From Verrucomicrobium sp. GAS474 (lineage in GTDB: Bacteria > Verrucomicrobiota > Verrucomicrobiia > Methylacidiphilales > GAS474): a DNA stretch of 64,000 nucleotides. The notes under the pieces are model-generated. The model saw only the letters and a program-made list of their open reading frames with translations, searched no databases and had not been told where the DNA came from. Below, in pieces: positions 25,701-33,499 of this stretch. Both the position numbers and the translations under genes were made by a program. Position 1 is the stretch's first letter. Each line of letters begins with the position of its first letter. Where the stretch lies: the NCBI RefSeq assembly GCF_900105685.1, contig NZ_LT629781.1, positions 1,364,001 to 1,428,000 on the forward strand, given 5' to 3'.

Positions 25701-26873
25701 CTACGCGCGTTCCCCCCCCACGCACTTCCCGATCTGCCCCGCCAACGCCTCCGCCTCCAGCAGATCCCCCAGATTCGGGCTCAAATTGACTGTCTTCTCC
25801 CCGCAGACCGCCTGGATCGTGTGATAGGCCTTTCCTCCCGAGGTCATCAGGACGGCGGTCTTGAAGCGGGTGATCCCCGCCGCCGCGATCCGCTTCGTCC
25901 GGGTCCACCCCAGCAGCGAGCGGGTGACAACCAGACCCTCCGGTCCCGCGACGGTCCGAATCGTGCCGAAGAGGGTTTGGGCGAGGCTGTAAACGAGGAT
26001 CACGGCGACGAGGCCGAAGATCAGGGGGAAGAAGAAGGGAGCATTGCTTTTTTTCCAGATGAGGAAGGCCACGCCTCCGAAGACGAGGATCATGACGCCG
26101 AGGAAGGGGGCCATCTTCGCATTCAATCCGGCGGGGAAATAGAACTCGGTCCCTTCGATCCCGCTGGCTCGGACGACGATGCGGGAGGTGGCGGGGGGCC
26201 GGTAGGCCTCGACCTCTTTCCGGTGGGCGATCCGGGCCGTCTCGGTCGCGCTTTGCTCCATGGGGGTGAGTTCCCTTGGGGCGACGGGGACGGAATAGGA
26301 GGCGCTGAAGGCGAAGAACGATTTCGCCTCGTCGGCGACGGAGATTGTCCACGCGATATTGCCTCCCGATTGGCCGTAGCGGCTCATGATCTCGTTCTCC
26401 CCGGGCATGAGGAAGGAGACCGGGATCGTGCCGTCGGGGAGGGCGGTGGCGGGGTGCCTGCTGGTCCAGACGGTTGTGGTGCTCCGGTCTTTGCCGCTTC
26501 CCGAACTCTCCGTGCAGGAAAGGGTCAAGAGGTAGGAATAGCCCCGGCTGGAGGAGGGGGGTGAGGGCTGCGGTCGGTCAAAGCGGATCGTCCCTTTCAA
26601 CGGGGCACCGAGGGTGAAGGCGGGAATTTCCTCCTCGGATTCAAAGCGGGTCTTTCCATGGCGCAGGGCGCTTCCAATCGTCCGGATCAGGAAGACGACG
26701 ATGCCGATCCCGATGAGGGGGAAGAGGAGAAAGAGAAGGTTCTGCGGACCTCCCTCCATGAGGTGGCTCTGTTTTTTAACGACGGTGGTGATCCAGATGC
26801 CGTTCCAGAGCAGGGCGAAGAAAAGGAGGAAAACGATGCCCGTTTTGCCGGAGGACGAAACCTGAATGGCCAT
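25701..26873 (-). CDS. Hypothetical membrane protein, DUF3592-like layout
   Basis: The 390-residue protein has two N-terminal membrane helices (about residues 12-28 and 43-62) and a soluble beta-rich domain (65-230) with RGYSYLLTLSCTESSGS and PVSFLMPGENEIMSRYG. Two more helices follow (about 253-300), then a final small domain TVAGPEGLVVTRSLLGWTRT. This layout resembles DUF3592-type proteins, which have no known biochemical role. The ATG at 26873 (MAIQVSSSGKTGIVFL) is preceded by GGAAG. The in-frame extension upstream overlaps the next gene and looks non-coding. Confidence 0.6.
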   Translation of the reverse strand: MAIQVSSSGKTGIVFLLFFALLWNGIWITTVVKKQSHLMEGGPQNLLFLLFPLIGIGIVVFLIRTIGSALRHGKTRFESEEEIPAFTLGAPLKGTIRFDRPQPSPPSSSRGYSYLLTLSCTESSGSGKDRSTTTVWTSRHPATALPDGTIPVSFLMPGENEIMSRYGQSGGNIAWTISVADEAKSFFAFSASYSVPVAPRELTPMEQSATETARIAHRKEVEAYRPPATSRIVVRASGIEGTEFYFPAGLNAKMAPFLGVMILVFGGVAFLIWKKSNAPFFFPLIFGLVAVILVYSLAQTLFGTIRTVAGPEGLVVTRSLLGWTRTKRIAAAGITRFKTAVLMTSGGKAYHTIQAVCGEKTVNLSPNLGDLLEAEALAGQIGKCVGGERA

Positions 26874-26953
26874 CTTCCGTTGATGCCCCGCGAAGCCCTT
26901 GAAATCAAGCCCCGGGGCGTTTCCGGTCTCTTTGATTTCGTTAAACCAATGCG

Positions 26954-27415
26954 CTAATGCGGGGCGGCTCCGGCGTCCCAGCGCCGTTTCTTCAGGCGGC
27001 GGCCCTGGAGGAGGCAGGCGGCGAGCCATGTGCCTCCGCTGATGCCGAGGGTGAAGGGGAGGAGGAGGTTCGAGTAGTTCAGCGACGATTCGTAGACCGG
27101 GTTGAACCGCTTCAGCAGGACGACGAGGGCGGCGCTGAAGGCAAGGGCGAGGGGAACGGCGAGGAAGCCGTTCCAGATCCACGCCCGCTTCGAGACGAAG
27201 GCGTGGAGGGGCCAGAGGACGACGAGCCAGAACGGGGCGATGGCGAAGAGCCGGAGCAGGAGGACAGGGGGGACGAGATCCTCGGGATCGCGCGGGCGGA
27301 CGTGGGCGGAGTTGAACTCGGGGAAGGCGAGGAGGACCTGCAGGAGGGAGCCGCAGAGAACGGCCAGGAAGGCGTACCACAGCGCCCAAGGAATCGAATG
27401 GGAGGGGCGGTGCAT
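26954..27415 (-). CDS. Hypothetical four-helix membrane protein
   Basis: This 153-residue protein has hydrophobic segments at about 8-30 (ALWYAFLAVLCGSLLQVLLA), 50-72 (LLLRLFAIAPFWLVVLWPLH), 80-100 (GFLAVPLALAFSAALVVLL) and 115-138. A short basic C-terminus (LKKRRWDAGAAPH) suggests an inside tail. I do not recognise a family. The ATG at 27415 avoids an unlikely charged leader. It is on the same strand as the DUF3592-like gene downstream and could be co-transcribed with it. Confidence 0.6.
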   Translation of the reverse strand: MHRPSHSIPWALWYAFLAVLCGSLLQVLLAFPEFNSAHVRPRDPEDLVPPVLLLRLFAIAPFWLVVLWPLHAFVSKRAWIWNGFLAVPLALAFSAALVVLLKRFNPVYESSLNYSNLLLPFTLGISGGTWLAACLLQGRRLKKRRWDAGAAPH

Positions 27416-27460
27416 GCGTTCCACTATATCGCTTCGGGCTCCTCCCAGCAAGGGGGGGTG

Positions 27461-28093
27461 TTAGAACTCGCCCTTCTCCATCTCTTCGAGTTCCTTCTTC
27501 ACGACGGTCTCGTAGCAGTCGGGGCAGATGCCGTGGCTGAACTTCGCGTCGGTCTTGCTCGAGATGTAGCGTTCCAGCTGGTGCCAGTAGTTCTTGTCGT
27601 CGCGGATTTTCTTGCAGTAGGAGCAGATGGGGACGAGGCCGTTGAGCTGCTTGATCTCGGCCATGGCGTGCTGGAGCTCGTCGACGCGCTGGGCGAGGGT
27701 GGTCTGGAGGGTGACCATCTCCATGCCGATGGCGATGCGGGCGAGGAGCTCCGACTGGTCGAAGGGCTTCGTGACGTAATCGTTCACGCCCGATTTCAGG
27801 CCGGTGACGATGTCTTGCCGGGCGTCGCGGACGGTGAGGAGGATGAGGAAGCGGGGGGGGAGCTTGTCTTTCTCCTTCTTGATCTCGGCGCAGACTTCGA
27901 CGCCGGTCGGCCCGGGCATCTCCCAGTCGATGAGGCCGACGAGGGGACCGGGGGTGGAGCGGAGGAGTTCGAGGGCCTGGGTGCCGTTCTCGGCCTCGAG
28001 GACGGGGTAGCCCTCGGCCTTGAGGAGGACTTTGAGGAGTTTCCGGTTCGGTTCGAGGTCATCGACGATGAGGACGGGGATGGGTTCGGACAT
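27461..28093 (-). CDS. Response regulator with C-terminal CxxC/CxxC zinc-ribbon-like domain
   Basis: The 210-residue protein has a receiver domain (residues 6-120) with acidic DD at 11-12, phosphoacceptor D56 in LIDWEMP, and K109 in VTKPFD. A coiled segment (125-150) leads to a tail with C157-x2-C160 (PICSYCKKIRDDKNYW) and C190-x2-C193 (GICPDCY). This probably forms a zinc site; similar tails occur on response regulators that lack DNA-binding domains. It is the last gene of the kinase/regulator cluster, 39 nt after the preceding receiver gene. The output mechanism is unknown. Confidence 0.88.
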   Translation of the reverse strand: MSEPIPVLIVDDLEPNRKLLKVLLKAEGYPVLEAENGTQALELLRSTPGPLVGLIDWEMPGPTGVEVCAEIKKEKDKLPPRFLILLTVRDARQDIVTGLKSGVNDYVTKPFDQSELLARIAIGMEMVTLQTTLAQRVDELQHAMAEIKQLNGLVPICSYCKKIRDDKNYWHQLERYISSKTDAKFSHGICPDCYETVVKKELEEMEKGEF

Positions 28094-28132
28094 GGGGGGC
28101 TCCAGGGGGGGGCGTTTTTTTGGGAAAGGGGA

Positions 28133-28498
28133 TCAGGCGAGGAGGGCGACGAGCTGCTGGGGGAGGGTGCGGCCGCTGAGGGGCTTCGGCAGGATGAGGG
28201 CGAAGCCGGCGGCGATCATCTCGGCGACGGTGTAGGACTCGATGTGGGAGCTCATGGCGGCGACGGGGATGGCGGCGGTCTTCGGGTCGGCCTTGAGGTG
28301 GCGGGCGAGGGTGACGCCGTCCATCCGGGGGAGCCGGAGGTCGGTGAGGATGACTTCGGGGTGTTCCCGGTCGGCATCGAGGAGGTCGATGGCCTCCTCG
28401 GCGCTGTGGACGCCGATGATCCGATGGCCCTCGTGGGCCAGGATGCGGGTGACGAGCTTGAGGTCGCCTTCCTCGTCCTCGATGAGGAGGATGGTCAT
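28133..28498 (-). CDS. Single-domain response regulator
   Basis: This 121-residue receiver-only protein has acidic residues EDE at 7-9, phosphoacceptor D53 in ILTDLRLPRMDG, and a Lys in ILPKPLSG near 104. There is no output domain, so it probably works as a phosphorelay intermediate or by protein contacts, as CheY-type proteins do. It starts inside the stop of the preceding receiver gene (4-nt overlap), which implies translational coupling. Confidence 0.88.
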   Translation of the reverse strand: MTILLIEDEEGDLKLVTRILAHEGHRIIGVHSAEEAIDLLDADREHPEVILTDLRLPRMDGVTLARHLKADPKTAAIPVAAMSSHIESYTVAEMIAAGFALILPKPLSGRTLPQQLVALLA

Positions 28499-28917
28499 GG
28501 CGCGGGGGGGGCGGGATTTTCGGAGGCGGCTTCCGATGCTTTTTTCCGCTTCGCGAGGCAGGAGGCGACCTGCTCGGGGAATTTCCGGGTGTCGATCGGC
28601 TTCGTGATGTAGCCGTCGATGCCGATGGCCTTGGCCCGCAGGACGTCTTCCTGCATGGCGTGGGCGGAGAGGGCGAGGATGGGGATGTCCCGGGTCGCCG
28701 CGTCCTTCTTGATGATCTCGGCGAAGGTGAAGCCGTCCATCTCGGGGAGCTGGATGTCGAGGGCGATGAGGTCGGGGATCTGTTCCCGGATCTGGACGAG
28801 GGCGCTCTCGGCGTCGGGGGCGTGGGAGACGCGGTAGCCCTCGATCTCCAGGAGGCGCTGGGCCAGCTTGAAGTTCATCTCGTTGTCTTCGACGACTAGG
28901 ACGTGGGCGGCGCTCAT
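28495..28917 (-). CDS. Single-domain response regulator
   Basis: This 140-residue receiver protein has acidic residues E10-D11, phosphoacceptor D54 in LIALDIQLPEMDG, and the conserved Lys in ITKPIDTRKF, plus a Pro/Ala-rich tail. The sequence resembles DivK-like receivers and the receivers of hybrid kinases. Its start overlaps the stop of the CHASE-PAS kinase gene by 4 nt, so it is the kinase's most likely phosphoryl acceptor. Confidence 0.9.
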   Translation of the reverse strand: MSAAHVLVVEDNEMNFKLAQRLLEIEGYRVSHAPDAESALVQIREQIPDLIALDIQLPEMDGFTFAEIIKKDAATRDIPILALSAHAMQEDVLRAKAIGIDGYITKPIDTRKFPEQVASCLAKRKKASEAASENPAPPAP

Positions 28918-31589
28918 GAGGAAGGTGAGGTGACGGCGTGTTTTGGCAGGGTGACGATAAAGGTGCTACCCATCGAAAAGACGCTTTCCACCCGGATGGC
29001 CCCCCCATGGAGTGTAACGAGTTTTTTCGTGAGCGCCAGCCCTAGTCCGCTCCCCTGGTAGCGGCGGGAAACGCCCGAATCGAGCTGCTGGAACTCGCCG
29101 AAGAGGCGGTCGAAGTCCTCTTCCTTGATGCCGATGCCGGTGTCCCGGACGATGATCTCGATCTGGTTCTCCCCGGCGGGGACGATGGCGAGCTCGATCT
29201 TTCCCTCGGCGTGGGTGAACTTGATCGCGTTGGAGAGGAGGTTGTTGAGGATCTGGCGGATCTTCTTGGGGTCGAGGACGACGGTCTCGACCTCGAGGCG
29301 GGAGACGAAGTGGAGGCCCTTTTTCTCCAGCAGGGGCCGCATCTGGGAGACGACCTCCTCGGCGTGGGCGCGGAGGGAGAAGCTCTCCAGCAGGAGTTCC
29401 ATCCGTCCGGCCTCGATCTTGGCGAGGTCGAGGAGGTCGTTGATGAGCTGGAGGAGGTAGTGGGCGCTCTTCAGGACGTCGTCGAGGTACTCCCGCTGGT
29501 CGGCGTTGAGGGGGCCCGGTTTCTGGTCCCGGAGGAACTCGGAGAAGCCGATGACGCTGTTCAGGGGGGTCCGCAGCTCGTGGGACATGTTCGAGAGGAA
29601 TTCGCTCTTCAGCCGGCTGACTTCCTCGACGCGGGCCATGGCGATCTCGAGGGCGGCGTTCCGCTGGGCGAGGAGGGCCGTGGTTTCCTTCTGCTTGGTG
29701 AGGTCGCGCGTGATCTTGGAAAAGCCGAAGATCTCCCCGGCCTCGTTCCGCAGGGCGGTGATGGTGACGTTGGCCCAGAAGCGGGTGCCGTCCTTGCGGA
29801 TCCGCCAGCCTTCCTCGGCGTTGCGGCCCTCCTCGCGCGCGGTGCGGATCGGATCGGGCCGGTCCCGGGGGATCTCGTCGGGCGGGTAGAAGAAGTAGAC
29901 GTCCTGGCCGAGGACCTCGTCGGCCTTGTAGCCGTGGAGCCGCTCGGCACCGGTGTTCCATCCCGCGATCCGGCCGTCGGGGCCGAGGGGGTAGATGGCG
30001 TAATCCTGGACGTTCGAGACCAGGAGACGGTAGCGTTCCTCGCTTTCGCGCAGGATGGTCTCGATGGCGCGGACGGCCCGGGTCTGCCTCCGCGCCTTCT
30101 GGTAGCTGGAGACGGCCATGCTCAGCGCCCCGGAGAAGAGGAGGCCGAGGATCAGGATGAGGTAGGCGAGGTGGGAGTTCTCCCGGGCCAGGAGGAGCGG
30201 GCCGGGCTCGATGTCGATCTGCCAGCCGAGGTTGAGGTAATCGAGGGGGAAGGTCTGGCGGTAGGGTTCCTGGTCGAAATCGCCCCGGCTGTAGAGGACG
30301 TGGTCCCCCTCGCGGACCCGGAAGGAGAACTTGCCGAGGCCGTTGCCGACGTCGATCCGGGCGAGGAGCTGGCGGGCGTCGAAGCAGCCCGCGATGAAGC
30401 CGTCGAGCCGGCCGTTCTTGTAGATGGGGAACCAGGTGACGAAACCCTCGATCGGGCGGCTTCCCGAAGTGGCGTCGCCGATCTGGTCGATCCGGCTGGC
30501 GACGGTGCCGCCGCCGCCCTCGGCGCGGTCCATCGCCTCCTTCTGGAAGACGGGGTCGCCGAGGGTGCCGCCGGGTTTCGGCTCGAGGCCGCTCTCGTCG
30601 TGGACCCACCACATCACATGGCCGTCGGCCCGGGTCCGGGCGATGCCGCGGAAGACCCGCTCATGCTCGATGTAGAAGAGGGCGTCGGTCTGCCACTCCC
30701 CGAAGGTCATCCCGCCGGGCCGGACCTCGACCCGCTTGCCCATCCGCTCCAGGGCGCGGACGCGGGAGTCGATCTGCTCGATCATCTGCGCACCGAGGGT
30801 GGTGCGGACGGCGTCCATGTCGTTCAAGACCTGCCACCGGTTCCCCGCGAGGAGGACCTGCCACAGGATGAGGGAGGCGGTGAAGACGCCGAGCCCCGCC
30901 GCGAGGGGGAGCCCCCGGGCGTCCTTCCGCCCTCCCATGGGGACGTTCCGCAGCGTGTGGAGGACGAAGCCGAAGCCGAGGCAGCAGAAGCAGACGGCGG
31001 TCTGGAGGGTGACGCGGTGGAAGATCCCCCACGTGTAGGAGTCGGGGAGGCCGATCCAGTAGCCGACGAGGGCCATGCCGTTGTTGGCGAGGACGAGGGA
31101 GGAGAGGAAGCAGGTGGCGACGAACCGCCAGCCGCCGGGCCGGGCGAGGGCCTCGATGAAGATGACGAGGCTGAGGAGGAACCAATTCGTCGAGGTGATC
31201 TCCGACATCCGCCCGGGGTGGGCGAAATTCGAGGTGATGTAGGCGCGGACGACGGCCTGGTCGATGCCGAGGTCGACGTTGGCGAAGTATTCGACGAGGG
31301 TCGCCCCGCTGAGGGCGAAGGTGACGCCCCCGAGGACCAGGGCGAGGCGGCGCCACTCGATGCCGAAGGCGATCAGGGCGAGGCCGCCGAGGAAAAAGCA
31401 GAGGGCCGAGTTGAAGTGGAGGACGAGGATCGGGTTTCCCGGCCCGATATGGAGGAGGAAGGTCTCGTGGCGGAGCCACTGGACGACGGTGGCGCCTCCC
31501 AGCAACGCCGTGAGGGTGCCGAAAAGGAGGATGGCCGGGGTGATCCAGAACACCCCGGAGTAAAAGGGCAGCGGACGGGACTGTTCCAT
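28914..31589 (-). CDS. Membrane sensor histidine kinase (multi-TM, CHASE-like, PAS, HisKA)
   Basis: The 891-residue kinase has a 7-8 segment membrane region (residues 10-270) and a CHASE-like extracytoplasmic domain (about 275-480, with FGEWQTDALFYIEHERVFRG). Another membrane helix follows near 490 (HLAYLILILGLLFSGALSM). Then comes a PAS domain with PAC (about 525-650), HisKA with FLSNMSHELRTPLNSVIGF, and HATPase motifs NLLSNAIKFT, DTGIGI and GSGLGLALT. It should autophosphorylate on the His of SHELRTP when an external ligand binds. It heads a four-gene operon with three receiver proteins. I chose the ATG at 31589; another at 31682 would add 31 residues. Confidence 0.88.
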   Translation of the reverse strand: MEQSRPLPFYSGVFWITPAILLFGTLTALLGGATVVQWLRHETFLLHIGPGNPILVLHFNSALCFFLGGLALIAFGIEWRRLALVLGGVTFALSGATLVEYFANVDLGIDQAVVRAYITSNFAHPGRMSEITSTNWFLLSLVIFIEALARPGGWRFVATCFLSSLVLANNGMALVGYWIGLPDSYTWGIFHRVTLQTAVCFCCLGFGFVLHTLRNVPMGGRKDARGLPLAAGLGVFTASLILWQVLLAGNRWQVLNDMDAVRTTLGAQMIEQIDSRVRALERMGKRVEVRPGGMTFGEWQTDALFYIEHERVFRGIARTRADGHVMWWVHDESGLEPKPGGTLGDPVFQKEAMDRAEGGGGTVASRIDQIGDATSGSRPIEGFVTWFPIYKNGRLDGFIAGCFDARQLLARIDVGNGLGKFSFRVREGDHVLYSRGDFDQEPYRQTFPLDYLNLGWQIDIEPGPLLLARENSHLAYLILILGLLFSGALSMAVSSYQKARRQTRAVRAIETILRESEERYRLLVSNVQDYAIYPLGPDGRIAGWNTGAERLHGYKADEVLGQDVYFFYPPDEIPRDRPDPIRTAREEGRNAEEGWRIRKDGTRFWANVTITALRNEAGEIFGFSKITRDLTKQKETTALLAQRNAALEIAMARVEEVSRLKSEFLSNMSHELRTPLNSVIGFSEFLRDQKPGPLNADQREYLDDVLKSAHYLLQLINDLLDLAKIEAGRMELLLESFSLRAHAEEVVSQMRPLLEKKGLHFVSRLEVETVVLDPKKIRQILNNLLSNAIKFTHAEGKIELAIVPAGENQIEIIVRDTGIGIKEEDFDRLFGEFQQLDSGVSRRYQGSGLGLALTKKLVTLHGGAIRVESVFSMGSTFIVTLPKHAVTSPSS

Positions 31590-31858
31590 TGGGTGAAGGA
31601 GAGGAAAGGACGCTGATCCCCTGAAAAAAGGAAAGCGGAGGGGCCGGGGAGAGGCAACACTAATCGCGGAAGGGCGGGGCATGAAAATACCCAGGCCTAG
31701 GTCGTGTCAACGAACCCCAACGCGCCCCGCCGGGGTTCGTTGACACGACCTAAGTTGCCTCACCTAGGTGGCATCCGGAAGGGTGGTCAGACATGTCCTA
31801 CTTCATTTAGCGGGGCCGTCCGATACCGGGCCGCCTCCTGTTTCTCCATGATGGGAGT
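31590..31858. other. Intergenic region before the small ORF and regulator
   Basis: This divergent gap separates the kinase operon (minus strand) from a plus-strand small ORF and response regulator. Its main feature is the inverted repeat at 31698-31752. A CACCTAGGTGGCAT stretch near 31770 contains CACCTAGGTG, a 10-bp palindrome. I see no consensus promoter of either direction with good spacing. Confidence 0.4.
31698..31752. repeat. Perfect 21-bp inverted repeat with 13-nt loop
   Basis: The arms 31698-31718 (starting TAGGTCGTGTCAACG) and 31732-31752 are exactly complementary, separated by 31719-31731. There is no T-run after either arm, so it is not a standard intrinsic terminator. Length and perfection suggest a transposon-end remnant, a miniature element or a strong RNA hairpin. 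It lies between divergent genes. Confidence 0.75.
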
Positions 31859-31990
31859 ATGACGAGACGCATTTTATTCGCCGTGGGGATGTTGATCGTG
31901 ATCTCCTCGCAACACGATCGCCTCCACCCTCATTCGGCCCAGGCCGGGCAGGCGAAGGCGACGACGGCCACGATGGTGGCGGCACGCTGA
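31859..31990 (+). CDS. Possible 43-residue exported peptide
   Basis: A short frame reads MTRRILFAVGMLIVISSQHD and continues with an Ala/Thr-rich tail, ending 6 nt before the downstream response regulator's ATG. The first 17 residues look like a signal or membrane anchor. GGGAG lies just before the ATG. No family is recognisable, and a frame this short could arise by chance. It may be a leader peptide coupled to the regulator. Confidence 0.35.
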   Translation: MTRRILFAVGMLIVISSQHDRLHPHSAQAGQAKATTATMVAAR

Positions 31991-31996
31991 ACGGCC

Positions 31997-32404
31997 ATGA
32001 AGATCCTTATCGTCGAAGACCGGGAATTGGACGCCAAGCTTCTCCGCTTCGTTCTCGAGGGGAGCGGGCACGAGGTCTCCCGTGCCGATCGGGCCGACGA
32101 GGCGATGCGGATGATCTCGGGCGGCCTCGCTCCCGAGGCCATCGTCACCGACCTCGATCTCCCCGACGCCGACGGCGTCACGCTGGCCCGGTGCCTCGGC
32201 AGGCACTCCGCGACGGCCCATGTCCCCGTCATCGCCCTGACCGCCCATCCCGACCATTTCCCCCTGCGGAGCGAGACCCGCGCCTGCTTCGCGGCCTATG
32301 TCGTGAAGCCGTTCGATACCCGCACCTTCGCCAGCCTGATCACCGTCGCCTGCGAGCAGCAGCGGCGGTTCGCCGAATATTCGGCGGTCGGCCTGAATTC
32401 GTAA
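31997..32404 (+). CDS. Single-domain response regulator
   Basis: The 135-residue receiver has ED at 7-8, phosphoacceptor D52 in IVTDLDLPDADG, Thr in VIALTAHPDHF and Lys in VVKPFDTRTF. The Thr and Lys belong to the standard switch set. No output domain is present. It is transcribed away from the CHASE-PAS kinase operon and could belong to the same network, with the kinase as its phosphodonor. A 43-residue frame ends 6 nt upstream. Confidence 0.88.
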   Translation: MKILIVEDRELDAKLLRFVLEGSGHEVSRADRADEAMRMISGGLAPEAIVTDLDLPDADGVTLARCLGRHSATAHVPVIALTAHPDHFPLRSETRACFAAYVVKPFDTRTFASLITVACEQQRRFAEYSAVGLNS

Positions 32405-32417
32405 GCCGCAAGGGCGC

Positions 32418-33308
32418 TTACCGGGAAGGCCGGACCACCACGGTGCACGTTTGCCCGGCGGCGAGGACGACGCCCTCCGGCACCTCGCCGATCTCGATCC
32501 GCACCGGGATCCGCTGGGCGAGGCGGACCCAGGTGAAGACGGGATCGACGGCGGGGAGGTTCTGCGCTCCCGTGGCGGTGTTGGCGTCGGCGATGCCGCG
32601 CGAGATGCTGTCGACCTTCCCTTCGAGTTCGGGGCCGACGCCCATGAGCCGGATCCGCACCCGATTGCCCTCGTGGATGCGGGGGAGCTTCGTCTCCTCG
32701 AAGTAGGCGGAGATCCAGAAGGAATGCTCGTCGACGAGGCTCACCTTGATCTCGCCCGGGCGGGCGAAGTCGCCGATCCGCATCGCGAGGTTGGTGACGT
32801 AGCCGTCGACCGGCGCGGAGATCACCGTCCGGTCGAGGTTGAGCCGGGCCTGATCGCGGGCCGCGACGGCGGCGGCGTGGGCGGCATGGGCGCGGACGGC
32901 CGCGCTGGAGGCCGTCTCGATCTCCTCCTGGGAGACGGCCATCGGGCCGATTCTTTCCCGGCGGGCGGCGTTCTCCCTCTGCACCTCCATTTCGGCTCCG
33001 GTCGCCTCGACCTGGGCCTCGGCCTGCGCGAGGGCGAAGCGGTAGTCGTCGTCGCAGAGGGCGAAAAGCGGATCGCCCTTCTTCACGCGCTGGTTGTCGC
33101 GGACCATGATCCCGACGATTTTACCGCCGATCTCGGGGGCGACGTTGGCGACCTGGACGCGCACCCGTCCGTTGCGGGTCCACGGCGCGAGCTGGTAGTG
33201 ATACCAGAGCGCCCAGCCGGAGAGCGCCGCCAGCACGACGATGAGGCCCGTGCGGGCGTAACGTTTCGTCGTCTCGGAGTGGAAGTCGATCGGTTTCATG
33301 AGGTTCAT
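32418..33308 (-). CDS. HlyD-family membrane fusion protein (AaeA-like)
   Basis: The 296-residue periplasmic adaptor has one N-terminal membrane helix (about 20-38, LIVVLAALSGWALWYHYQ). A lipoyl half-motif VAPEIGGKIVGIMVRDNQRV follows, then a coiled-coil hairpin (90-160), the second lipoyl half RTVISAPVDGYVTNLAMRIG and a beta-barrel with HSFWISAYFEETKLPRI. This matches AaeA/EmrA adaptors, which connect an inner-membrane pump to an outer-membrane channel. It overlaps the DUF1656 gene by 4 nt and follows an FUSC-type pump gene, the known AaeBXA arrangement for aromatic carboxylic acid efflux. Confidence 0.9.
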   Translation of the reverse strand: MNLMKPIDFHSETTKRYARTGLIVVLAALSGWALWYHYQLAPWTRNGRVRVQVANVAPEIGGKIVGIMVRDNQRVKKGDPLFALCDDDYRFALAQAEAQVEATGAEMEVQRENAARRERIGPMAVSQEEIETASSAAVRAHAAHAAAVAARDQARLNLDRTVISAPVDGYVTNLAMRIGDFARPGEIKVSLVDEHSFWISAYFEETKLPRIHEGNRVRIRLMGVGPELEGKVDSISRGIADANTATGAQNLPAVDPVFTWVRLAQRIPVRIEIGEVPEGVVLAAGQTCTVVVRPSR

Positions 33309-33499
33309 AGAATGAGGGCCAGCAGGCCCAGGGTGATGACGAAGAGGCAGGCCTCGGCGAGGGGCCGATGCCAGACGTATCGGTCGAATTGAAGGGCGTC
33401 GAGGAGGGCGCGCAGCGGCAGGAACGCCGCCGCGCCGAGCGCGAGCACGACGACGAAGGGCGAGACGTAGAGGCCCGCGAGGTTGATTTCATGTTCCAT
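33305..33499 (-). CDS. DUF1656 small membrane protein (AaeX-like)
   Basis: This 64-residue protein has two membrane helices, LYVSPFVVVLALGAAAFLPL (about 11-30) and EACLFVITLGLLALIL at the C-terminus. The INLAGLYVSP opening is characteristic of DUF1656/AaeX. It is regularly encoded between the FUSC pump and the HlyD adaptor of aromatic-acid efflux systems. It overlaps both neighbours (11 nt and 4 nt). Its molecular role is not known. Confidence 0.9.
   Translation of the reverse strand: MEHEINLAGLYVSPFVVVLALGAAAFLPLRALLDALQFDRYVWHRPLAEACLFVITLGLLALIL

Noticed and set aside
25354-25824. Short open frames on both strands over the tRNA region
   Set aside because: Their translations contain GSNPLGST-like runs, which are typical artefacts of tRNA sequence; the tRNA and its mirrored copy explain the region.
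31698-31752. Intrinsic terminator
   Set aside because: There is no T-run on either side, and the arms are longer and more perfect than usual, so I list it only as an inverted repeat.
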